Assembly (NCBI GenBank): GCA_965247175.1 | Contig: OZ252006.1 | Location: forward strand, 3,038,001-3,102,000 | Origin: JANQMX01 sp965247175 | GTDB lineage: Bacteria > Pseudomonadota > Alphaproteobacteria > Kiloniellales > DSM-21159 | Reading direction: 5' to 3' | Length of the DNA: 64,000 nt | Shown here: positions 17,000-24,210 of the stretch, one piece after another | How the letters are laid out: each line of letters starts with the position of its first letter | How positions within the stretch are numbered: position 1 is the first letter of the stretch | Program-made: the position numbers and the translations under genes | The notes under the pieces: model-generated | The model's input: only the letters and a program-made list of their open reading frames with translations | What the model was told of the DNA's origin: nothing | Databases searched by the model: none

Positions 17000-18076
17000 A
17001 TGGCGCGGCTTGATCTCTCAGACCTCTGCTTCTCCGTCGGCGCGCTGGACATCCTGCGCTCGGTGAACCTGTCGGTGGAGGAGGGCACCTGCCTGGCGCT
17101 GCTGGGTCCCTCGGGCTGCGGCAAGACCACAACCCTGCGCTGCATCGCCGGCTTCGTGCAGCCGACATCGGGGTCGATCAGCTTCAACGGCGAGCCGGTC
17201 ATCGGCGTTCCGGCGCACAAGCGCAACGTCGGGCTGGTGTTTCAGGACTATGCGCTGTTTCCCCATATGACGGTGGCCGAGAATGTCGCCTACGGCCTCA
17301 AGCGGCGCAGCGTTCCGGCGGCGGAATGCAAACAGCGTGTCGCCGAGGCCTTGGAACTGGTTCAGCTGGAGGCGCTGGCGGACCGCCTGCCGCGCCAGAT
17401 GTCGGGTGGCCAGCAGCAGCGCGTTTCCCTCGCCCGGGCGCTGGTCATCCGCCCCAACGTTCTGCTGCTCGACGAACCGCTGGGCGCGCTCGACCGCAAG
17501 CTGCGCGACCAGATGCAGGTCGAGCTGAAACGCATCCAGCGGGACTCCGGCATCACCACCATCATCGTCACCCACGATCAGGAAGAGGCCCTCTCGCTCT
17601 CCGACCGGGTGGCGGTGATGTTCGATGGCCAGATCCAGGAGGTTGGCACGCCGACCACGCTCTATCGCGAGCCCGGATCGCGCGCCGTCATGGAGTTTCT
17701 CGGCGCCTCCAACATTCTCGACGGCACGGCCATCACGGCAGAGCAAGACGGCTCTCATATCAAGATCCGCGACAGCCACACTCTCAAGGTCAGCGATGCG
17801 CTCGAGAGCGGCCGCGACGTTCAGCTCGGCATCCGGCCCGAGCAGTTCCTGGTCGAAACCGAGTTACCCGAGGGCAGGGAGAACAGCATCGCCGCGACGA
17901 TCTCGGAAGTCGTCTACAAGGGTCCCCATGTAGAGCTCTATGTCGAGACTGAGCAGGGTTTGCGGCTGTTGGCTCAGCGACGCATCCGGGGCATTGCCGC
18001 CCAGGACACCTTCGTGATTGGCCAGAGCGTGTTTCTGACGGTCGAGCCGGATGCGATTTTGGTTTTTGGACGATGA
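17000..18076 (+). CDS. ABC transporter ATP-binding protein (PotA-like)
   Basis: The 358-residue ATPase has Walker A GPSGCGKTTT, signature MSGGQQQRVSLARAL, Walker B VLLLDEPLGALD and switch His in VTHDQEEA. A C-terminal TOBE domain (LGIRPEQFLV) follows. It starts 3 bases after the PotC-like gene and completes the importer. No second ATPase is present, so it should act as a homodimer. Confidence 0.93.
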   Translation: MARLDLSDLCFSVGALDILRSVNLSVEEGTCLALLGPSGCGKTTTLRCIAGFVQPTSGSISFNGEPVIGVPAHKRNVGLVFQDYALFPHMTVAENVAYGLKRRSVPAAECKQRVAEALELVQLEALADRLPRQMSGGQQQRVSLARALVIRPNVLLLDEPLGALDRKLRDQMQVELKRIQRDSGITTIIVTHDQEEALSLSDRVAVMFDGQIQEVGTPTTLYREPGSRAVMEFLGASNILDGTAITAEQDGSHIKIRDSHTLKVSDALESGRDVQLGIRPEQFLVETELPEGRENSIAATISEVVYKGPHVELYVETEQGLRLLAQRRIRGIAAQDTFVIGQSVFLTVEPDAILVFGR

Positions 18077-18103
18077 TGACAGTCTTCGCGAGGTGACTAG
18101 GAT

Positions 18104-18478
18104 ATGGCTCTAGAACGCAAGAACAGCCTGCGCGACAGCGCCGGCGGGCGCACGGTGCAGGATGTCGGCGGCCTGGATTTCGGGCCCATCGACCGCAGCG
18201 AACACGACCTGAGCTACTACGAGAAACGGGTCGATGCGATCCTCATGCTGCTGGCGCGGCACCAGATCTTTCGGGTCGACGCCCTGCGCCGCGCGGTCGA
18301 GGAATACAGCGCTCAGGAGTACGACGGCACCGCCTACTACGACCGCTGGATCAAAGCGATCCGGGAACTGCTCCTGGAGCAGGAGGTGATCGGCGCCGAG
18401 GAGCTCGAAGAGCGCATCGCGGCCATTGCCGACCGCTATGCCGCGGAAGGCATCGAGGTGGATCGGAGCCCGGTATGA
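18104..18478 (+). CDS. Nitrile hydratase beta subunit, N-terminal-half polypeptide
   Basis: This 124-residue protein corresponds to the N-terminal helical half of a nitrile hydratase beta subunit. It starts with a segment containing VQDVGGLDFGPIDRSEHDLS, then YYEKRVDAIL and YYDRWIKAIRELLLEQ, as in that family. In ordinary nitrile hydratases this region is fused to the barrel-like half encoded by the next gene. The split matches the three-subunit layout of thiocyanate hydrolase (ScnB) and toyocamycin nitrile hydratase. It overlaps the next gene by 4 bases. The assignment is by motif and gene order; the substrate is not known. Confidence 0.82.
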   Translation: MALERKNSLRDSAGGRTVQDVGGLDFGPIDRSEHDLSYYEKRVDAILMLLARHQIFRVDALRRAVEEYSAQEYDGTAYYDRWIKAIRELLLEQEVIGAEELEERIAAIADRYAAEGIEVDRSPV

Positions 18479-18810
18479 CCGGCGCCACCTCCACCCCGCA
18501 AGACACAGGCTTCGCATTGGGGAGCACGGTCCGGGTGAGCGAGCGCGCGTCCCTGGGGCATTGCCGTACGCCGGTCTATCTGCGCGGGCGAACCGGCACC
18601 GTCGTCGGCATCGCAGGCCGCTTCCGAGATCCGGAGCGCCTCGCCTACCACAAGCCCGGCATGCCGCTGCAGACGCTCTATCGCATCCGCTTTTCGCAGC
18701 GCGATCTCTGGCCCGGCTATGGCGGTCCGGCGGATGACGAGATCGAGGCCGACATCTTCGAGCACTGGCTGGAGCCGGACCAGGAACGACAGAGGGAGCA
18801 GGGCGCATGA
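18475..18810 (+). CDS. Nitrile hydratase beta subunit, C-terminal-half polypeptide (SH3-like)
   Basis: The 111-residue protein matches the C-terminal SH3-like barrel of nitrile hydratase beta. GHCRTPVYLRGRTGTVVGI contains the conserved Arg after GH and the RG-x-x-G turn. LYRIRFSQRDLW and a final acidic segment ending in HWLEP are also typical. In characterised enzymes the Arg of this region hydrogen-bonds to the oxidised cysteines of the metal site. It corresponds to ScnA of thiocyanate hydrolase. It overlaps both neighbouring genes by 4 bases, which supports assembly of one complex. Confidence 0.83.
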   Translation: MTGATSTPQDTGFALGSTVRVSERASLGHCRTPVYLRGRTGTVVGIAGRFRDPERLAYHKPGMPLQTLYRIRFSQRDLWPGYGGPADDEIEADIFEHWLEPDQERQREQGA

Positions 18811-19457
18811 GCACCCACGATCACGATCATCACCATCATCACGACCACGACCATGCGCCGATCAGCGATCAGGATGGCCCGATCTCTCGCTTCGAGCTGC
18901 TGGAGACGGCAATCCGCGAACTCTTGATCGAAAAGGGTCTGTTCAGCGCCGCCGACCTCCACGCCCAGATCGACGCGACGGAGTCGCGGAACCCGGCGCT
19001 CGGCGCCGATCTTGTCGCCAAGGCCTGGAGCGATCCTGGGTTCAAGGCAAACCTGATCGACGACCCTCGTGGAACCCTGGGCGAGATGGGGATCGATGTC
19101 GGCGCCATCGCCGAGCTGCAGGTGGTCGAGAACACGGACGACCTGCACCACGTCGTGGTCTGCACGCTCTGCTCCTGCTATCCGCGGATGATCCTCGGCG
19201 TGCCGCCGGCCTGGTACAAAAGCACGGCCTATCGCTCTCGCGTGGTCAAGGATCCGCGCGGCGTGCTGCAGGAGTTCGGCCTCGAGCTGACGGACTCGAC
19301 CAAGGTGCGCGTGCTCGACAGCACCGCCGACCTCCGCTTTCTCGTCATCCCCCGCCGTCCGGCGGGCACGGAAGGGCTCGATGAGGCCGCGCTGGCCCAA
19401 CTGGTGACGCGCGACAGCATGATCGGGACCGCCGAAGCCCTCGGCCCGCAAAGCTAG
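18807..19457 (+). CDS. Nitrile hydratase alpha subunit, cobalt type, with His-rich N-terminus
   Basis: The 216-residue catalytic subunit carries VVCTLCSCYP, with Cys119, Cys122 and Cys124 forming the metal claw. Thr between the first two Cys marks the cobalt-type enzyme (iron types have Ser). PPAWYKSTAYRSRVVKDPR and LVTRDSMIG are strongly conserved family segments. The first 16 residues contain nine His and three to four Asp, a likely metal-binding tail not usual in this family. No separate activator/cobalt chaperone gene is present nearby. With the two half-beta proteins it should hydrate a nitrile to an amide. Thiocyanate hydrolysis is the main alternative. Confidence 0.9.
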   Translation: MSTHDHDHHHHHDHDHAPISDQDGPISRFELLETAIRELLIEKGLFSAADLHAQIDATESRNPALGADLVAKAWSDPGFKANLIDDPRGTLGEMGIDVGAIAELQVVENTDDLHHVVVCTLCSCYPRMILGVPPAWYKSTAYRSRVVKDPRGVLQEFGLELTDSTKVRVLDSTADLRFLVIPRRPAGTEGLDEAALAQLVTRDSMIGTAEALGPQS

Positions 19458-19492
19458 TGCCGGGCCACAAACACCAAACATAAGGAACAACC

Positions 19493-20368
19493 ATGATTGA
19501 CAGGGCGCAAGAGAGACAGCGCTTGAAAGAGAAGATCACAGCCCGCCAGTTGGTCGTGGCGCCGGGGATCTATGACTTGATTTCCGCACGCATCGCGGAC
19601 GATCTCGGGTTCGATGCGCTCTACATGACCGGCTATGGCATCTCGGCGAGTTATCTCGGTGTGCCGGATGCCGGGCTCGCCACCTACTCCGACATGGTGG
19701 ACTGCGTGCAGCGCATCGCGGGCAGTTGCTCGACGCCGCTGATCGCCGACGGCGACACAGGCTATGGCGGGCTGTTGAACGTGCGCCATACCGTGCGCGG
19801 CTATGAGAAGGCGGGTGCTGCCGCCATTCAGATGGAAGACCAGACCTTCCCCAAGCGCTGCGGTCATACGCTGGGGCGCGAGTGCATTCCCATGGAAGAG
19901 ATGGTCGCCAAGGTGCGGGTCGCCGTCGACAGTCGGACCGACCCCAACTTCCTGATCATTGCGCGCACCGACGCACGGACCGCGATGGGGCTCGACGAAG
20001 CCATTCGCCGTGGCCAGGCCTATCGCGATGCCGGCGCCGACGTCGTCTTCGTCGAGTCGCCTGAGTCGGAAGCCGAGATGGAACAGGTGGTCGCCGCGCT
20101 CGACTGCCCTCTGGTCGCCAACATGGTCGAGGGCGGCCGCACGCCTGTGTTGAGTCGCGCGCGCCTGAATGAGCTTGGTTTTGCGCTGGCGATTTTCCCG
20201 GCGACGGGCTTCCTCGCCACCGGGCAGGTTCTGCGCCATGTCTATGGCGCGCTCAAACGCGACGGCTCCACGGCGGCGGTTCAGAACCAGCTCGACGACT
20301 TCGATAACTTCAGCCGCACCGTCGGCTTTGAAGACGTCTGGGAGTTCGAGAAGCGTTATGGCAGCTGA
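19493..20368 (+). CDS. Isocitrate lyase/PEP mutase family C-C lyase (methylisocitrate-lyase-like)
   Basis: This is a 291-residue TIM-barrel enzyme. LIADGDTGYGG carries the metal-binding Asp residues. KRCGH at residues 121-125 has the catalytic Cys that marks true lyases such as PrpB and dimethylmalate lyase, rather than phosphonate mutases. These enzymes cleave 2-hydroxy-dicarboxylates into pyruvate or a 2-oxoacid plus a carboxylate. It ends 11 bases inside the next gene. In this operon it probably cleaves the acid released from the nitrile or amide. The exact substrate is inference. Confidence 0.85.
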   Translation: MIDRAQERQRLKEKITARQLVVAPGIYDLISARIADDLGFDALYMTGYGISASYLGVPDAGLATYSDMVDCVQRIAGSCSTPLIADGDTGYGGLLNVRHTVRGYEKAGAAAIQMEDQTFPKRCGHTLGRECIPMEEMVAKVRVAVDSRTDPNFLIIARTDARTAMGLDEAIRRGQAYRDAGADVVFVESPESEAEMEQVVAALDCPLVANMVEGGRTPVLSRARLNELGFALAIFPATGFLATGQVLRHVYGALKRDGSTAAVQNQLDDFDNFSRTVGFEDVWEFEKRYGS

Positions 20369-21014
20369 GAACACGAGCGCCGCGGCGAACTACGCTGGCG
20401 TCTTCGACGGCCGGGTCGGCTTTGGCAAACGCCCGGCGCTCTTGGTCATCGACTTCATGGCGGCCTACACCACGCCGGGCGCGGATTTCTTTGCCGAAGG
20501 AGTCGTCGATGCCGTGGCGCAGTCGATCGCCCTGCTGGCCGTGGCCCGAAAGGTGGGGATCCCCATCATCCATACCCGCGTGTCGTTTCATCCATCGGGC
20601 AAGGACGGCGGCTTGTTCGTCAAGAAGGTGCCGGGGCTCCGCAAGCTCGTCCCCGGTGCCGCCCTCGGCGAATTCGACCAACATGTTCGGCCCAACGGAG
20701 ATGAGCTGGTGCTGGTCAAGAACTACGCCAGCGCCTTCTTCGGCACCTCGCTGCAATCGACGCTTTCGGCCGATCGCATCGATACCATCATCCTGGCGGG
20801 CTGTTCGACAAGCGGGTGCATCCGCGCGACGGCGATCGACGGCATGCAGCATAGCTTCCACGTCATCGTCCCGCGCGAATGTGTCGGCGATCGCCACGAG
20901 GGCCCGCACCAAGCAAATCTCTTCGACATCAATGCAAAGTACGGCGACGTCGTCGCCCGCGATGAAGTCATTCAATACTTGGAAACCGTCAGCGCCCGCC
21001 AGGCGCAGGCCTGA
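20358..21014 (+). CDS. Isochorismatase-fold cysteine amidohydrolase (N-carbamoylsarcosine-amidase-like)
   Basis: The 218-residue protein has the Asp-Lys-Cys triad of this family: Asp32 in LLVIDFM, Lys near 120 in LVLVKNYAS, and Cys154 in GCSTSGCIRAT. The last motif resembles N-carbamoylsarcosine amidase and related amidases rather than isochorismatase itself. It starts at ATG 20358 inside the end of the lyase gene, implying coupling. A natural role is to hydrolyse the amide made by nitrile hydratase to an acid and ammonia. It closes the plus-strand catabolic cluster. Confidence 0.88.
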   Translation: MAAENTSAAANYAGVFDGRVGFGKRPALLVIDFMAAYTTPGADFFAEGVVDAVAQSIALLAVARKVGIPIIHTRVSFHPSGKDGGLFVKKVPGLRKLVPGAALGEFDQHVRPNGDELVLVKNYASAFFGTSLQSTLSADRIDTIILAGCSTSGCIRATAIDGMQHSFHVIVPRECVGDRHEGPHQANLFDINAKYGDVVARDEVIQYLETVSARQAQA

Positions 21015-21131
21015 CAGCAGCTCACTGAATTCTCATGGCGCTTGATTGGCTTTGCGGCCGTGCAGCGGCCAGCTTCGAGAAGCGCACTATGTCTGTGCGA
21101 AGCGAGCGAATGGTACGCGAAAGACACGTTG

Positions 21132-22517
21132 ATGGCGCTCCCGAGAAGACCACGGCACGGCATTTTCTTCGTCCTTTCAGTGACCCTGCTATCGCTGTTC
21201 TGGGGCGCCAGTTTGCCGGCCGAGGAAAGCGCGCCTCTGCCGGACTACGTGATTGAAGAGTTCGGGGCACCGCCAGCGATACCGATAGGGCCGCTTTCCG
21301 AGGACCTGCAGGCTGCCGTGCGGGTCGCTCTCGTCGAAGGTGTGACGCAAGCAGCCTGGGGCCCCGATCACAAGCAGGCTCTAGAGACAATCGCCACGTC
21401 GAACGATCCTCGGATCGGCTGGATCATCAGCGACTCCGTCCGTTACGCCTGGGACCGACAGCGCTACGAAGGCATGACTGATGCGGCCGCCACGGTGCTG
21501 GGTCTGGAGCTGCAAAACCTGGACCGCTGGATGGAGATCACCAACCATCTGATTGCATGGGAGGTTCCGTCCTATCCCGGCTATCTGCAAGACAAGCGCG
21601 CCATCTTCAACCATTTCGGACCCGAGTGGGACGAGCTGTTCGTCGAAGGCGATATCGACTGGCGGCTCGTGTCCTGGGGTGGCGTCAATATCGACGATCG
21701 CCCTTACGACACCACGGACGTGCCCTGCCACTGCATTCCCGCCGCCGACAATCCCGAGGTCAGCACCGCGACCGAGGCAACATGGCTGAACGACAGCGAC
21801 ATCGTCTTCGGCATCGCGGTGAACGGCGCATATCGGGCCTATCCCCGACGCATCATGGAAGTGCGCGAGATGGTCAACGACACCTTGGGCGGTCGGCATC
21901 TTGCCATTCCCTACTGCACCCTCTGCGGCGCCGCGCAGGCCTATTTCACCGATCGGCTGCCGGAGGGAATCGAGCGTCCGATCCTGCGCACCTCGGGACT
22001 GCTCATCCGGTCCAACAAAGTGATGTACGACATCGTGACCCACTCGGTGTTCGACACCTTTCTGGGAAAGGCGGTCACGGGGCCGCTGGCGGAGAGGCAG
22101 CTGCAGCTCGAGCAAGCCACTGTCGTGACCACCGACTGGGGCACCTGGAAGAAGGCGCATCCCGAGACGACGGTGTTGGTCGAAGCCCTCGCGCTCGGCC
22201 GGCACTATGACTTTCGCAACGGCCGCGACGCCAACGGTCCGATCTTTCCGGTCGGCGATGTCGACCCGCGCCTTCCGGTCCACGAGGACGTCATCGGCGT
22301 GGTCACGGCGTCCGGCCGCCCGGTGGCCTTTCAGCGCAGCACGGCCTTCGCGGCGCTCAAGAACGGCCAAAACATCGCCTATGAGAACGTCCGGCTGACG
22401 CTCGATGCGGGGGGTATCAGGGCGATCGATACCAATGGCAACGATCTCGGCAGCCATCAGGCCTTCTGGTTCGCTTGGTCCCAGTTCCATCCGCAAACCG
22501 CACTCTGGCCGGAGTAG
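21132..22517 (+). CDS. DUF3179-containing exported protein
   Basis: This is a 461-residue protein with an N-terminal signal or anchor (HGIFFVLSVTLLSLFWGASL). The central and C-terminal part has the DUF3179 pattern: GIAVNGAYRAYPRRIMEVRE, then NDTLGGRHLAIPYCTLCGAAQ with a Cys-x-x-Cys pair, and later SGLLIRSNKVMYD. The function of DUF3179 is not established. The first 110 residues after the signal form a helical segment of unknown type. The start is placed at ATG 21132 because it precedes the signal directly. It is 117 bases after the amidase gene and may be a separate unit. Confidence 0.8.
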   Translation: MALPRRPRHGIFFVLSVTLLSLFWGASLPAEESAPLPDYVIEEFGAPPAIPIGPLSEDLQAAVRVALVEGVTQAAWGPDHKQALETIATSNDPRIGWIISDSVRYAWDRQRYEGMTDAAATVLGLELQNLDRWMEITNHLIAWEVPSYPGYLQDKRAIFNHFGPEWDELFVEGDIDWRLVSWGGVNIDDRPYDTTDVPCHCIPAADNPEVSTATEATWLNDSDIVFGIAVNGAYRAYPRRIMEVREMVNDTLGGRHLAIPYCTLCGAAQAYFTDRLPEGIERPILRTSGLLIRSNKVMYDIVTHSVFDTFLGKAVTGPLAERQLQLEQATVVTTDWGTWKKAHPETTVLVEALALGRHYDFRNGRDANGPIFPVGDVDPRLPVHEDVIGVVTASGRPVAFQRSTAFAALKNGQNIAYENVRLTLDAGGIRAIDTNGNDLGSHQAFWFAWSQFHPQTALWPE

Positions 22518-22659
22518 GGTCGGCGCTGCCGGGGAGCCGGACATCGGCAGGTCCGTTTCCGGCATCCGTTCCCTGTTCGGCAAAGACGATGTAGGAAGTA
22601 TCGCCGCGGGCGGCATCAGGCCTACACTCGGACGGGACGATCGGTAGGGGCACCTCTGG

Positions 22660-24198
22660 ATGACTGTTTCTGCCGAGCAGCTGGCTGATTTCGGCGCGCT
22701 GGAAAAGGCGCGCGCGCTTTGGGCCAATCACGACCTCGACGCGGCGCTCGACGCCTTTGAAGCAGCGATTTGCGAGCGGCCAGGAAACCTTCGCGCCCTT
22801 CTGGAGGCCGCGCGCGCGTTCGGCGGCAGGCACGAGATCGCGCGGGCCGAAACACTGCTCGCGGAGGCCACGCGCCTGGGGGGAGATGACGATCGTGTCT
22901 CCCCGGTCATCGCCCAGAGCTACGCACGCATCTTCCGGCAAGAGCGGGCGATCGACCTGCTGGAGCAGCAAGATCAGGTACCACCGGCCATTCGGGCCGA
23001 GTTGGCCGTGCTCTATGAGCAGTCGGGACGCCTCGATGAGGCCCTTGCCGCCATCGAAGCCTGTATTCGCGAAGCGCCAGGCGCGCCAGAGCCCAAGCTA
23101 GTGCGCGGGCGTATTCTGCGTCGAATGGGCCAGCTTCGAGATGCCGAAGCGATCTTCACGTCGCTCGTGAAGGACGGTCTCGATGTCCGCGTCCAAGCCG
23201 AAGCCTGGTCAGAGCTCTGCCACATTCGAGATGCCGAGGGCGACTACGCGGCCGCGGCCAAGGCGATCGGCCGAGCGCATGCCCTCGTCCTCAGCCTGCC
23301 CCAGACCGGGCCGCTCATCGCAAGAGCCCGGGCGAACAACGTCGCGCTTGGCCGCCTGTCCGAGCGGCTGGACCGCCGCACCATCGAGTCCTGGCGGCGC
23401 GCGACTGTCGCGCCCGACCCTCGCTGCTCGGGCATCGCGCACCTCATCGGCTTTCCCCGCTCCGGCACCACCTTGCTGGAGCGATGCCTCGACGCCCATC
23501 CCGATCTGGTCGCCTCTCCCGAACGGGTCGTCTTCAGCCGCGACATCTTTCCCCGCCTGTGCAGGGCCGGCGGCGACGCGCTCACGCTCGAAACGCTGAA
23601 TGCCATTCCGCCCGACGCCCTCGCGCGGGAAAGGACGCGCTACATCGACTACATGGAGGCCGCGCTTGGAGAGCCCCTGTCCGGACGGGTGCACCTGGAC
23701 AAGAACCCAAACCACACCTCCTTGCTTCCGGGCCTGCTGCGCCTCTTCGGAGACTCGCGTTTCATCGTTGCCCTGCGCGATCCGAGGGATGTGATCGTGA
23801 GCTGCATTCTCCGCATGTTCCGCCTCACGGAGACCAGCGCCATGCTGCTCAGTTGGGAGACGGCCTGCGAAATGTATCGCTTCGAAATGGAGACCTGGCT
23901 GCGCTATCGCGAGCTGCTCGACGCCGACACCTGGGTCGAGGTGCGCTACGAAGACGTGGTCGCCGACTTCGAGCGGGAAGCGCAGCGGTCACTCGACGCG
24001 GTCGGCCTGTCCTGGGACGAGTCTGTTCGGGACTACCGAAGCCAGATCGCGAACAGGCACGTCAATTCACCCACCCACACCGAAGTGCGCCAGCCGATAC
24101 ACAGGGACTCGATCGGGCGCTGGCGGCACTATCGCCAGTACCTCGAGCCCCACATGCAGCAGCTCGCGCCGCTGATAAAGGCCTTCGGCTACGAGTGA
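22660..24198 (+). CDS. TPR-sulfotransferase fusion protein
   Basis: The 512-residue protein has two parts. Residues about 1-240 are helical, with tetratricopeptide-like repeats (ALWANHDLDAALDAFEAAIC, then LAVLYEQSGRLDEALAAIEA). Residues about 258-500 are a sulfotransferase domain: the 5' PAPS loop is IGFPRSGTTLLE near residue 264, and the 3'-phosphate region is ALRDPRDVIVSC near 374. Such proteins transfer sulfate from PAPS to a carbohydrate or protein. There is no signal peptide. It converges on the giant gene, 12 bases away, but they are on opposite strands, so a shared role is only a possibility. Confidence 0.85.
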   Translation: MTVSAEQLADFGALEKARALWANHDLDAALDAFEAAICERPGNLRALLEAARAFGGRHEIARAETLLAEATRLGGDDDRVSPVIAQSYARIFRQERAIDLLEQQDQVPPAIRAELAVLYEQSGRLDEALAAIEACIREAPGAPEPKLVRGRILRRMGQLRDAEAIFTSLVKDGLDVRVQAEAWSELCHIRDAEGDYAAAAKAIGRAHALVLSLPQTGPLIARARANNVALGRLSERLDRRTIESWRRATVAPDPRCSGIAHLIGFPRSGTTLLERCLDAHPDLVASPERVVFSRDIFPRLCRAGGDALTLETLNAIPPDALARERTRYIDYMEAALGEPLSGRVHLDKNPNHTSLLPGLLRLFGDSRFIVALRDPRDVIVSCILRMFRLTETSAMLLSWETACEMYRFEMETWLRYRELLDADTWVEVRYEDVVADFEREAQRSLDAVGLSWDESVRDYRSQIANRHVNSPTHTEVRQPIHRDSIGRWRHYRQYLEPHMQQLAPLIKAFGYE

Positions 24199-24210
24199 GC
24201 CGCCGGCGCT

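Noticed and set aside
18104..19457. Thiocyanate hydrolase (scnBAC) as the main call
   Set aside because: The three-part layout and order fit, but the polyamine-type importer, amidase and C-C lyase suit a nitrile or amide substrate better. It is kept as an alternative only.
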